A stretch of 64,000 nucleotides of DNA, from NCBI GenBank assembly GCA_027924645.1, contig BSBN01001362.1:2200501-2264500 (forward strand), read 5' to 3'. Source of the stretch: Cunninghamia lanceolata (lineage: Eukaryota; Streptophyta; Pinopsida; Cupressales; Cupressaceae). Positions 35,476-47,902 of this stretch are shown here, piece after piece (within the stretch, counting starts at the first letter, position 1; the number at the start of each line of letters is the position of its first letter). The position numbers and the translations under genes are program-made. Under the pieces are notes generated by a model. The model did no database searches. It saw nothing but the letters and a program-made list of their open reading frames with translations, and was not told the DNA's origin.

Positions 35476-36696
35476 ATTAGACATCTACAGTAAAGTTTAA
35501 ACCTATGTATGCATCTATACTAAAGTTGAAACCTATTTTATTTGCTTAGTACACTGAACCTAATTAGACATCTATAGTAAAGTTTAAACCTATGTATACA
35601 TCTACACTAAAGTTTAAACATGTTTCATTTATGGGGTTATAAATATATAAAGGGGTATATACTCAAACTGTTTCAGAAAATAAAGTGAAACTGATTCCTA
35701 ATGCTCCTGAAACTATTTCTAATGCTGTTGAAAATGTCTTAGAATATATTTAATGCAGGATATACACCTACTCTAAAGAATAAACCTATATAATTTTGGT
35801 TTTAGTAAATTAACCAATAGTAATATTAATATATTTCTGTAATATCAATATTAATATTACTCTTGGTTAGTATAGTATGTTGACAATTGTAATATATAGG
35901 TGTAATTTTACCATAGATGTGTATAGTGCAGTAAGTATATATTGAAGGATCATAAAATATAAATGTATATCTGGAAACCATTGGTTTATATTTAAAACAT
36001 ATATATATGGAAACCCTTGGTTTATATTTATATGACATTTCAATAGATTTAACATTAATATTAATTGATACATTTATTTCATATTGAAAGTTACAAGTTA
36101 TAGATTTAACATTAAAAGTAACAGATACATTTACTTTATATTAACATATAGTAACAGATACATTTACTTCATATTAATATATTTAATGATGGCATATGAA
36201 CAAATATTATATTTGCTTCATATGAACAAATGTAACATTAATATAACATTAATATGGATGATACATGCGTAAAGAGGAAGTAAAAGACAAAGAAAATAAA
36301 CATGAACACAATCATATGCATGAACATTAATATAGATTTAACATGAACAGAAACATATGCATAAAGAGGAAGTAAAAGACATAAAAAATAAATCATACCC
36401 ATTCACATTATATAGATTTAACATATGCATAAAGAGGAAGTAAAAATACACAAAAAAACAAAGGAAACATAGCATAAAGAGGAAGTAAAAGACAAAAAAA
36501 AAGGAAACATAGCATAAAAAGGAAGGAATATAAGAAGGTGATATACCAACTTGAACCTAAATGTGGAAGTCTGCAAAATTCCTCTTAGCAGCAGACAGGG
36601 TTTGCAATGCTCCTTCAGGAAATTTATGCTTAAAACAATCTCTACGCTGCATAATGTTCATCTTATAATGGATTGATATTTGAAAAAGGAATGCAT
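35476..36696. repeat. AT-rich stretch; five copies of a GCATAAAGAGGAAGTAAAAG motif at 36268-36535
   Basis: The motif (with AGACA after it in most copies) recurs near 36268, 36360, 36428, 36473 and 36514 with spacings of about 40-90 bp, separated by A-rich DNA. The region before it is rich in TAATATTAA and CATTTACTTCATATTAA repeats. No gene is supported except the possible small exon at 36553-36655 on the minus strand. Confidence 0.55.
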
Positions 36697-36842
36697 TGAA
36701 TTTGGTTGGTGAGTTTGAATTTGAATAAGTGCGTAGAAGCTATTGTATTCAATGTTATGATACGCAGAATTGAATTTGGTTGTTGAGATTTGAATTTGAT
36801 TAAATGCATAGAAGCTATTGTATTCAATGATGTGATTTATAA
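36697..36842. repeat. Tandem duplication, about 74 bp unit
   Basis: Both copies share TTGAATTTGGTTG and TAGAAGCTATTGTATTCAAT; they start near 36695 and 36769. Confidence 0.7.
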
Positions 36843-37559
36843 ATCTCACCTTTTTTTATCTAAACTGGTTTAATTTTGATTTTTTATTTAATTTATGCTT
36901 GGATGGGGAGCCTGACACCATTATGTGTTTGTGCAGGTGCAAGTGGATGTGATAGCAAGTATGGGAGAATGTGGCAGCAAGTGGGGGGGGGTGTGATAGC
37001 AAGTATGGGAGAATGTGTGATTGACAACCCTTTGGTATTGGAGTGTTGTGTGTTTATGGTAGCTTAGGTACCAATAGTTGTGCACTTAAGTATGTGAATG
37101 TGACCAGTTTGACTTTATTTAATGTCCAAATGGGTGGTTTTTTATAAACACAACCTATTGTAATAAAAACAATAATGTGTATATTTAAATTGGAAGTTCT
37201 CCAATTTGCATCAAGTTGGCTTGTAAATGCAAGTGGAAGAGCGTGTGTGTTAGTTTTTTGCAATGGTAAACTAGACATGGAGTTGTGAACATGTATTGGT
37301 GCATATGTGATAATTTACTAGGTATTCTTTTTACATGTAATGGTTTTTCTTAAAAAATGTATTGGGGGGTAGGGTGCACAAAACCATAAGTAAATTCATT
37401 TCTTGCAAGAAACTTAGATTCCATTATTTTCATATAAGTGCATAGATCCATAAAATAAATAAAACTGTTAAGATACACATTATTCTTAATTAGTTTGATA
37501 AACCCTTTGATATAGATAGTCTAAATCTTTGAACCATGCAAAGGTGTAATAAACTTGGA

Positions 37560-38620
37560 ACACATAGAAGAGAATCTCATCACACAATCACTAATTATTT
37601 TATTTGACCCTTGGGCACACTCAAATTAATCAACAACTGTAACTTTGACGCCCATATCCACTTTGAATTGCTTAAGGAACACTTTTACCAAATCACTAAA
37701 TAAATGAATAGATCCATGAGGCAATGTATAAAACCATTCAATAGCATAAATCTTTAAGTGTTCTCAAAAATAATTTTCTAGCATTCTATTCTCATATATA
37801 AAATCCACACATGCAATTGTATAAGACTTAAGGTATGTATTAGGATCTCCTTTACCATCATACATGGAAAATCTTGGTGCTATAGAATCCATAGGCAATG
37901 GACATTTCACAATCTCAAAAGCAAGTGGTGTCTATCTAGGATCTAAAAAGTCCACATCTTGATCATTATTCTTAATATCCACCTTCTTATCTACATGATC
38001 AATCTTTCATATTAGTGCATATAGGGAAAAGGGTGGGATTATGATGTGGGATGGGTTAGGAGCATTGTGGGTATAAGTGTGAGATGTGAGAGGTATAGAG
38101 GATTTAATGGTTTGGGTTGAAGGAATGGAACAATAGAGGAAATTAAGGGCATCAAAGGCTTGAGAAACATTGTAAGTATCTATGTGACTTGGCTAAGGAA
38201 TGAGGTGATAGGATCAATGGTAGAGGATGAACAACACATGGAAAAAGTTGGTTATAATGTTACTAAATGGTAGACTAATAGTGGATGAGACAATGGTAGA
38301 TGTAGGGTCTATGGAAGAAGTGGCAATGGTTGAAGCTCCCATGGTAGTGGTATGGGTAGTTGCACTAACCTTAAGAGATGATGAAAGTTTAGAATAAAAT
38401 TCTTCTAGTGTTTCTTTGAAATGCTCACAATGTGCAAATAATGTGTGAAACATGTACCTGCTAGATGTTCAAGAATCTCTACATTGGCCAAACTAACAAG
38501 TTGTGTAGCAAAGTCTTATTTTTGTATGTGTGCCACATGATCATAATCATCGCCTATGTTTATCTCAATTCAACCACCATTAAAGATCTGTCACTATCAT
38601 TGGAATGGGTAGCCATATTA
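37560..38620 (-). pseudogene. Decayed Ty3/gypsy gag region
   Basis: Minus-strand translation near 37945-37600 gives CPLPMDSIAPRFSMYDGKGD, then NTYLKSYTIACVDFIYENRM, IEWFYTLPHGSIHLFSDLVK and VFLKQFKVDMGVKV, the conserved order of the Retrotrans_gag domain of plant gypsy elements. Stops (TAG, TGA, TAA) break the frame in at least three places. A likely N-terminus MATHSNDSDRSL lies at 38614, and a Ser/Thr-rich segment at 38214-38453. No LTRs or pol were found nearby, so this is an old fragment. Confidence 0.65.
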
Positions 38621-41600
38621 GGGTTTAAGCGAAGGCTTCTTCTCAATGAATCACAATGATTGCATGATGAGCAATATTATGGATGTGATCAAGATATCAA
38701 AAATAAATCAATTCTAAAGATATGCTAAAAATGTAAACCCTAGGTTAAGTCAAGGGTGCGTAGGGTGTGCACACGAATATGCAACAAATTCAATCACCAA
38801 ACCCTAAAAAGAAAAGATAAATCAATTAGGCTTTAAAGACTAATGATAGATCAAAATTAGAAAATCAGAATTGATTACATATTTAAAAACCTAATTAGGG
38901 TTACAAGGTTGGTTAAGTTTGTCAAGTTCACCAAAATGAAAAGATAATAAATGGGTTCCTTTATGTGTAATCTAGACTAATCAACTAAATGAAAACAATT
39001 AGGCACAAATCAACCTAGATTAATTGATTTGCTATAGTGGAGTGCATTTGATTAAGTAATATCAAATAGAAAGTACAATCATAACATAAATAGTAATAGA
39101 TGAAGAGAGATATTGCTTAGATTTGTGACTAAAGAATTTGTGCGAATTGACGAAGACATTAGGATTCATTTGCCTTGGAATTTGGAGATGTCCTAGACAG
39201 ACTGTGTATTCATAACCAAGATTAGAATATTCTCCTCTAGTTTGTGTTGGGTCAACTTCATTGTTTTGGATTTAGTCTGTGCCTACGAACTCTCTCTGTA
39301 CTTGTAAACTTGATCTCTAATGATTTATGGATCATGCTTTGTGAACTCTTAGTTAGCAAACTACTAGGGAATGATATTTTCCATCACACTCTTTATTTTT
39401 CTACCAAGTTAGTGGTATTTAAAAATATATTGATAGACAACATGCTTCAAACATGCACACGAATTCTAGAATGATTGCTAGGTCATTCACATGCACTAGG
39501 ATGAGTAAATGTAGATGATTGTTCTTGAATGTCCTTGCATTGAGAGATGTGTTCATCTCTTTCCTTGTCTCTCTTATTTTTTGTTTTTGGAAACAAATGC
39601 AAATCTTAAGTCTTTATACATGAATATTAAATTATGAAGATTTGTGCATAGTCAACTTGGGACCAAAGTGTAAACTAGGGTCAATCAACTAAAATGTTTG
39701 ACTTTGATCTTGCATTAGAGTGGATCAAGATCATGGTTGTAAAGACAACCTTGCACCCACAGAGACAACTTGGATCAGATAGCTAGGTTGGATTAGTGTC
39801 TGGTAGAATCTTATTAATGACCATAATCAAACAGATAAACCAATTAGACTTAGATTATATGCACATAAACATAAGAATAAGTGACGAGTATAGGGCTAGC
39901 TATAAACAAAACTACGCGGACTCAAATATACATAAAAATGTGGTTTTGTAACTATATAAATATATCAAAATATTACCTCAAACTAAATAGAAAAATCCAA
40001 ACAAAAATACATTTTTCACCATTACAATATGTAATCATTATAAAAAAAATTGATTTCTGTCCCGAATTTAATAATTTATAAATACGATATAATGAAGAAT
40101 GCATGGTAGTCTCGAAAAAAATATTTAACGTGATGAATATAAAGCATTATTCAATTAATACAATAATAATTTTAAGTATGAATTTACCGTTCTCTACTTT
40201 TTAAAAACATTAACGAAAAATAAAAACAATTATAATTTTAAGGTGACGGAGACAACTACAAAGTGTTCTTGTCAAAAAGTTGACGACACAATACACTGAT
40301 TCTCCAGTCCTGACTCCTCACCCAAACTTCCAAAATAGGAAATAGTTCATTGGAAATACGGAAAGAACAGAATGAGTGAATAACGAGTAGCAAACTAAAT
40401 GCATTAATGGTCCATATGGTCGAATTCATTAATGCTTTTAAAACCTCACATAAATGTATAAATTCATTAATGCTTTTAAAACCTCACCTAAATGCAATAT
40501 ACAGGTAACTTGATTCACTTCATAAATTAGCACACAAATTGAATAATATATATGATTGTCTCGCCAACTTTTAAATTCATTTCATGTCAAATCGGTATCT
40601 CGTTTGACGAGATTTACAAATTTGTAGAATATTATAAGTATTGAGAGGTTAGTAAAGATTCCAAAAGATCAACAATGGTTTTGGTTAATTTCCCTTTTAT
40701 GAGTTTCACCTTAATAACATATATTTTAGCATATATCTTAGGTTGCACATATTAAAATGGTCACCTCATCTAATTAAAAATCTATCCATGGTTTACACAT
40801 GATTGTAAGACCATGTTGGTCCCTGATGCGTGGTTTTTTAGAATGTCTAATTTATTTTAGACTGTAGGATCTATGTGATCGAATGTGTAATTTTTTTTAG
40901 ACTGTAGGTTTTATGTGACTAGTGACGCTGGTGCAACACGTCCTCCTATACCATGGGGATGGGGGGAGACAAGACCTGTGACCTACTTGCCTGCAACGGG
41001 AATTTGTAGCTAATCAAGCCAGGGACCTGCCCCTTCTCAAATGTATAACTTACAAATATCATAATGTTTTGAATTATTTTTTGTTAGGAATGTTTTAATT
41101 TCTGTTTTTATTTTAGTGTTTTGTTTGTAATCTTATGCCGTGGAATAAGAGGGAAGCGCTGAAAATAAGCACTACATAATGGGAAAAATGTCACATTGTT
41201 CCATACATTTCTTTCCCTCCCTTTTTATGTTTTCCTCTAAATTTTATTGCACAATAACAATTTTCTATTTTACTATTGGTGAAATCATTTTAGTTGTAGT
41301 TGCTGCCTAGATTCCATAAACACCATACCTTTTTTCTTTTTGGAATTCCCCTGCATCCCATTCCATTGGTTATTTAAATACTAACAGTTTCAAGAATTTC
41401 ATCAATTCGTCTCAATCATGGCTTGATATAATTTTTCTAAGACAAACGTATGCTCCCTTATATGTGGTGAAGACCACCCTAAACTCTCTTCTGCTTATGG
41501 TTGCATCCACTAAAGTGCCTTTTTTGGAGCTCCATCAATATTCTAATGAGAAAGAGGATTCTATCTATTAACCTCCATGAAAATGGTCAAAAAGATAGAA

Positions 41601-41930
41601 TGAAAGAGATCGTCATAGCACAGTTTCAATGCCAATGAGGCTTGAAATAGAATTACAAATAAAGATAAATTTCATAAACAGTTGGAACATAATGTCCATA
41701 ATCCAACCTGGAGTTCCCAGAAATATTTTGATCTCTCAATAAACCTGGTTCATATGGAATGAAATTTGATAGTGCCCATACCTCCTTTGATATAAGACAA
41801 TTCAAAACAAACAGAAAATTTTATTTAAAAAAAATTATACAATTAAAAAAATCAAATTTAAGATGACTATTTAAAATAAGCAACAAAAAAAAAAATCATG
41901 AAACCAAGAACTCTAGCAAATAACTCTTAA
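38621..41930. other. Intergenic, AT-rich; nothing recognised
   Basis: No coding domain, LTR pair or RNA gene was recognised on either strand. A slightly GC-richer patch at 40925-41035 looks like an old repeat but has no identifiable ends. Confidence 0.5.
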
Positions 41931-42060
41931 AAAAAGTTGAACAGTGAGTACAAACCAAAAAGTTGAAGAGTGACTATAAGTCAAAAAGTTGAACAGTGAC
42001 TACAAACCAAAAAATTGAAGAGTAAGTACAAGCCAAAAAGTTGAACAGTGACTACAAGCC
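41931..42060. repeat. 5 x 26 bp tandem repeat with alternating variants
   Basis: The unit is AAAAAGTTGAACAGTGACTA plus CAAGCC. Units 1, 3 and 5 have GAACAG while units 2 and 4 have GAAGAG, so the array grew as a 52 bp dimer. Confidence 0.85.
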
Positions 42061-45000
42061 AAAATAAACTAAACTAGTTAAACTTGTTGTGCATTAGCGT
42101 TGGGACTAGCTTGTTGTTAGCATCTTTTTCAGCATTCAGTTCTGTCAAACTCTGTGTTTTTGTTGGATGCTGGCCTCTGTTTGGCCCTTAGACTGTTGTC
42201 TCCTGCCATTGGTGCTCTGTCTTTGTGTCGTTTCTGCTGTAATTTTTTTTTTAATTAATTAAAGCTTTATTAGTCAGAAAAAAATCATGGCTGACTAAAA
42301 GATAGTCAAGGTAAAAAATATGACTGATTAGGTAGACACCAAACGAGCAAGTTAAAGTTGTGTCAAGTTGCGGTGTGAAATGAAAAATTAATTTGGTGAG
42401 GACCCAGGAGTAGACCTCCCAATACAGGACACGTCGACTGTGCATGCATGGGTGGTGTTAGAATGATGTGGCATTGCTAGATTGGATGGTAGAGGCCTAC
42501 GTGGAAGGTAGTTGTATGCCATGCATGGTACAGAGGTCTCGTGTGGCGTCCAAGTGGAAGTTGAGCCGTGACTTGCAGTGTTAATAATTAACTTTTGATA
42601 AAACTAAGGTACGGAGGATTAAGGACGATCTACGATCAATGCATGATGGGTACAGAATCTGGCAAATGGGATATATTCCACAGAAATTTTGCCATTGATC
42701 CTATCAATGCTATAGAATCTGCCATGTTTAGTCATAGTACTAATATGAATGACATGGGAGGTAAGTGAAACACAAATCAAGATCAATCTTTAGGGATGAG
42801 TGATAATGAGATTCATGTAGTAATGTCATGAAGCAAATTCATGTAAGAATGTCACTCAGAGACTAATTATAACTTTAAAGACACTCTAATCAATAGAGGC
42901 CCAAAACATTAAAAAAGGGCATGAATATATTATTTTCACTACAATAATAAATGTTATTGATTGTGTTGTTTTTAATAATATTATTTATGTGAGGCCTACA
43001 CTTTTTCATTTCCGTACATGTGACTATTTAGCTTATTGTTGTTGGCATTTTTATATTTATGGGACTGTTGTTCCCAGATTTTTAAACTATTAAATCTTAT
43101 TATGTTAAAGGAAAACTAATTGGGTGATGTTAGTTAGATGTTTGCTTTAAGAGAAAACAAATTGGGTGATGTTATATAGATGTTTATTCTATTAGGAAAA
43201 CTAATTGGGTGATGTCCGATTAATGTTTACATTACATGAAAACTAATTGAGTGATGTTAGATAGAAAATTGTCATGTGATTTCATTATGTTTATAAGAAC
43301 TGAGGTATGGTCTAGAAACACATGTATTAAATTTGTTTCGGCTATGATATGTATATGTTGAATTAACTTTGAGATTGAGTGTGTAGGTATTTCTAACAAA
43401 ACCACAGATACAGGAGATTATTCCACACCTTATGTCATAATCCCTTGAGAAGCCAATCTGGTTCCACGAGGAACTGAGATCAACTCTGTGTTTGATTTAA
43501 TGTTGTAATGTTGTCTTGCATGAGGTTGAATGGGTTAAGTCTACCCTCTTGTAAATTTGAATTATGATATGTGTTGTAAGAATTATTTTTGAATTCTATC
43601 TTATTTTTAAATTTTTAAATTTGAGGCCCTTGTATTTTTTGTTACTTGTTGATGAATATTGTTATGCAAATGTTGTCTATGTGGTATTTTGTTATTGTGG
43701 GGAATTTATTGGGTGTTGAAAGAGCTTCTTCCACTTGGAAGATAATGCTCATCATGTGTGGGGAAGGGAAGGTGTGAACCTCCTCAGGTACATTCTTGTT
43801 CTTAGAAAATGAAAGCCTTGAGGGCATTTTTATGAATTTTGAGCAAATGGTTATAAGGCTTGAGAGCCTAATTGTGATATCCCTGGGATTTTGATTATTT
43901 GGTTGGCTTGAAGCCATGAGAAAAGTTAATTTTGTTGGCTTGAGGCCATGAGAAGAAAACTGTGTTAAAATTTAATTGAAGGGTGTTAATTTTGTTGGCT
44001 TGAGGCCATGAGAAAAGTTGTGATAAAATGTTGAGAAGAATGACACCCTTGAGTTGAGTGAGTCTACTTCCCTACCCTCTTTAAACTCACCTTAGTTGAG
44101 TTTTTGTGTTGTGAGTAAAACCATGGGTGTTTGTGTGTTGGTTGTTTTGATTGATTGTTATGCAATGTTGTGAAGTGTTACTGGACTATTCTTCCTGGGT
44201 GTGTAGATGATCTCCCTAGCTCAGGGGTGACCCTCTTGCGGGTCTATGGTAGGGAGGAGAGCTAGTTGAGTGGTGTATTTTTCTCTTGTTTGTTATGCAG
44301 GTTTCTCTTGGAGCTTATTGTGAGGATTGGAAGAGTTTTATTGTTTAGGGAAATGTATCTCTTCTTTACTTGTAAAGAGAGCTTGTTTCTTAAAGTTTTA
44401 TCCTGGTTGTATTTTCTAGAGGAGAGATTTTCTCCCTCTGAGTTGTAAAAATTGTAATTGGAAGAAGAGAGTTATTCCTCCCTTAATGTGTTGTTAGATA
44501 TGATTTTATAGTTTATTTCATTTTACCATTATGGGAAAAGGAAGAAAGAAAATTGTTTGTCTTTAAAAGGACATTAAAATTGTTTACATTTCTTGTATTC
44601 CTAATCTATTAAGTTGAGAGTTAGTTGCTGATTTAAATAGATTTGTATTAATTAAATTCATTTCACTATTCACTATTCACTATTCACTTTTCACTATTTA
44701 CTATTCACTTTTCACTAATCACTATTTATTTATACTATTCACTATTTACTTTTACTATTCACTTTTCACTATTCATTTGAAGGCAAACTTTAAAACATTT
44801 GACTTGAAATAGAAATTTTAATCGAGGAAAGTGGGATTTATTTATGCATAATGTATAATACGAATTGAATAGATGTTTAAACTCAGTGTTGCAATTCAGA
44901 AATACATTGTTTATACAATTACAATTTAAAAAGAGCATAGGTAAATATATTTTAATTTTAAGGAAGAGTTTCTCAGAAGTTTTAACAATTATCCCAAATT

Positions 45001-46510
45001 AAATGACAGGAAAATGCAGAGGAAAGTATGATCCCTTCATTTACAAAGGACACTGAAAATAAACGCAAACAAGCCATCACAGGCATTCCATGAGTGGCCA
45101 TTCTTAAAACTCAACCGTAGATTTAGAAAATAAATGTCCAAATAAAAAAAAAAAAAAAGAATAGCTAATCTTGGAAAACAAAGAAGAGAAAATGCGCGGC
45201 ATTTTCGAACAGGGCTAAGAGAACTAAGTAAGTTTAACCCACCATTAATCCTGTTTAGGAACAAGATGATTATTCAAATTAATTCAAACGTTGAACTAAA
45301 ACCTAGAGTGGAACTCTAGGGGGACTAAGTCAAGTGAAGTTAACCAACACTGTGTAAGTGATCTGGTTTACCAAGAAATTATGAATAATATAAAGGATGT
45401 AGTGTTATTGTTATTCGATAAAAAACGTGAAGAAAAAAAATAGGATAACATAAGAAGATCTTGCACAATGGGAAGGAGAATGAGATAGAAATACAATCAA
45501 AATTAAATTTCAGAGAAACGGTAAAATGAATGTGATAGAAATACAATCAAAATTAAATTCCAAGAAAAGGAAGAGAGGGCAAATAAACGGGCCTGGTTGA
45601 AAATGTTAAGTCTGAAGGAGGAGAAATTAATATTAAATTTCAGAAAATGGAAAGAAGAAACAGATGACCGTGCTTTGTTGAAAAATGATCTATCACCTAA
45701 AACAACTGTTGTTCAAATATAATTTATGAGATTTACCTAAGTCAGGAAACCACGTGTTTTCTTGCGTAGGGCGTGCGCACATGTACTTGGTACCCCGCCG
45801 ACAACTGTATTGTTTTCACCTTAAGCGTATGCTGCCGAGTATGCCTACGCGTGTGAGGAGATTTCTAGGGAAGTGTGGGAAATTTTTTTGATAGTTCGTA
45901 TCATGACCACATGACGCATGTGGACATGACACGTGTGATGCGTGTTGTGACTGCATGGGAAATGTGGGCATGACAATTTAACAAAACTTTAATGATCTTC
46001 CTTTTCTCAAAATTAAAAACACAACTTATAAAAAAAAATCATTATACCTAGAAACATTCTACAAAACATGAAACATCATGTTATAACTTTAAATAAAAAT
46101 AAAAATAAAAAGCATCCAACATATGTTTAAAAAAGAAATTAAAACTATAAAATATTTTTTAAGTAAATAAGAATAAAATAATTCTTAAATAGTTCTAAAA
46201 TAAAATAAAAATAACTCTTAAATAAATAAAACAATTCTTTAGTAAATAAAATAACTTTTAAATTAAAAAAAAATTTCAAATAAAAATAAATAAATTAAAT
46301 TAAATTAAATAATTCTTAAAATAAAATAAAGTAATTCTTAAATAAATAAATTAACTTTTTTTAGATTAATGTATTTAAGATATATATAAATAACCTATAA
46401 CCATTTTTAAGTAATATAATTGTTTAGGGATCAACAACTAAAATATTTTTTCCTTTTAAAATAAAATAAAATAACATTTTTAAAATTGATGTATTTGTAT
46501 AATATCTATC
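42061..46510. other. Intergenic with several small tandem repeats; no supported gene
   Basis: Visible structures: GAAAACTAATTGGGTGATGT repeated four times at about 52 bp spacing (43111-43265); GGCTTGAGGCCATGAGAA repeated near 43900, 43938 and 43997; TTCACTA-type microsatellite at 44655-44780; and A/T-rich low-complexity DNA at 46000-46500. The block 42090-42290 ends in a T-run followed by TTAATTAATTAAAGCTTTAT and could be a non-LTR element's 3' end, but no reverse transcriptase is present to support this. Confidence 0.5.
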
Positions 46511-46512
46511 TA

Positions 46513-46940
46513 GGGGAAAAGACCCAATAAGTGAGATAGTTCCAATGGTTGAGATAGTATATGTGTATTTAAGGCCCAATATTTTTTAAAGTTTAGTACT
46601 AGTAGTTGTGACTTGTGTTACTATAAGTACTAATAATTGAATGAAATGTGCCCTTTAGATTTAAAAAACAATCAATCATGTGATGCCACATCAGCGCACC
46701 ACCAAAGGAGGTCTTAATGCACACCTATTGGTCCACCTTTTTTTGGGGGGAACTATTTGACACCTCAACAAAAAGCATGCTGATGTGGCATCATATTTGA
46801 TGATGTGGCCCTGAAACCTTAGTTACAAGTAGGGGCGTTGCCAAGTAAGCTACTGTAAAATTTTTGGAGTGATTCAAAATTGCCACATATGATTTGGATA
46901 GGCGTGAAGTTAGGGTGCACCACTACTAGGTCCTCTCCCC
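46513..46940. mobile_element. MITE-like element with terminal inverted repeats and TA duplication
   Basis: The left end GGGGAAAAGACCCA and the reverse complement of the right end GGGGAGAGGACCTA match with a few changes, and similarity extends to about 21 bp. TA flanks both ends (46511-46512 and 46941-46942). The 428 bp interior has no ORF. Size, ends and TA duplication suggest a Tc1/mariner-type MITE; a CTA/TAG alternative for the duplication cannot be excluded. It lies about 1 kb upstream of the MATE gene. Confidence 0.55.
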
Positions 46941-47778
46941 TAGATCAACTTACTTTTTTCCCTTTATACTTGACACAAATTTATTATAACCATACCCATT
47001 GGTTGTTTTAGAATCAACAACTAAATAAATAAACTAAACTTTTTTAACTTTTAGAGTTAAAAAGAAAAAAATTACATAGAAAATTCCAAAAGCAAAATCA
47101 CGTCTACTTTTAGACCATGTAGAGACTTAAACTTACGTAATTAATTTAGCTTTATTCGGAACTTCCCGTATTTTATTGCACGGAGAGTCGTGTCTGTTTA
47201 ACGTATCTTCTGTTGAGACAACTTTCTTTCTTTTTCATTCCTTTTTATTTCGTACTCTCAATTTTATATGACTTGTTTGAAACTAAAAAAAACTTGGGCC
47301 CCAAGCTAAACGCACGCCCCTCTTCACATGCAAATATGAGTGTCCCATCTCATTTGCTCACTTAAAAAATCAGTCAAATACAGAGAATCTCCTTAGTGAT
47401 TGAGGCATATCCACGATTGCTCTCACAAAATAAGGCAATTATTCTAATTTTTATTGTCATTATATTTGTTTATAGTGTTTTGGAGGACAAATTGGACAAT
47501 ATGCCACAACGAATCTGGATTATCTTGAGCCGCACGTAGGTTATCAACGAGTTTTATGAGAATGTTTTTTAACAACAACTAAGTTTCTTGAAGATTTATA
47601 TTCCACGGTCAAACGAAGGCCACAGCTAGCCCTAAAACTATTCATTCATTCATTCCAAGGCAACAATTAATAGCATTCAATTGATTAGGTGAATTAGATG
47701 GTAAGAACCCATCTATGACCTTAGATCTCTAGCGAGTCGTGGCATCACATAGCAGTGTCTCCAATGACTAAATAACTC

Positions 47779-47785
47779 TATATAT
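47779..47785 (+). promoter_or_regulatory. Putative TATA box of the MATE gene
   Basis: TATATAT lies 118 bp before the ATG, leaving a 5' UTR of roughly 85-90 nt if transcription starts about 30 bp downstream. No other clear core promoter motif is closer. Confidence 0.4.
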
Positions 47786-47902
47786 TGACACACTCATATT
47801 CAGAAGACACTTCTCCCTCTTTCTTTTTTCTTTGTTTGGGAGTACAATAAATGCATTCCTCTCCTCTTTTCCTCTGGTTTATCGATTAAACATTCTTCAA
47901 CA

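Noticed and set aside
42090..42290. 3' end of a LINE
   Set aside because: Only a T-run and a vague similarity support it; no reverse transcriptase or target duplication was found.
45037..45264. A 75-codon minus-strand ORF
   Set aside because: It is a low-complexity Phe/Leu-rich translation across an A-run, without any domain.
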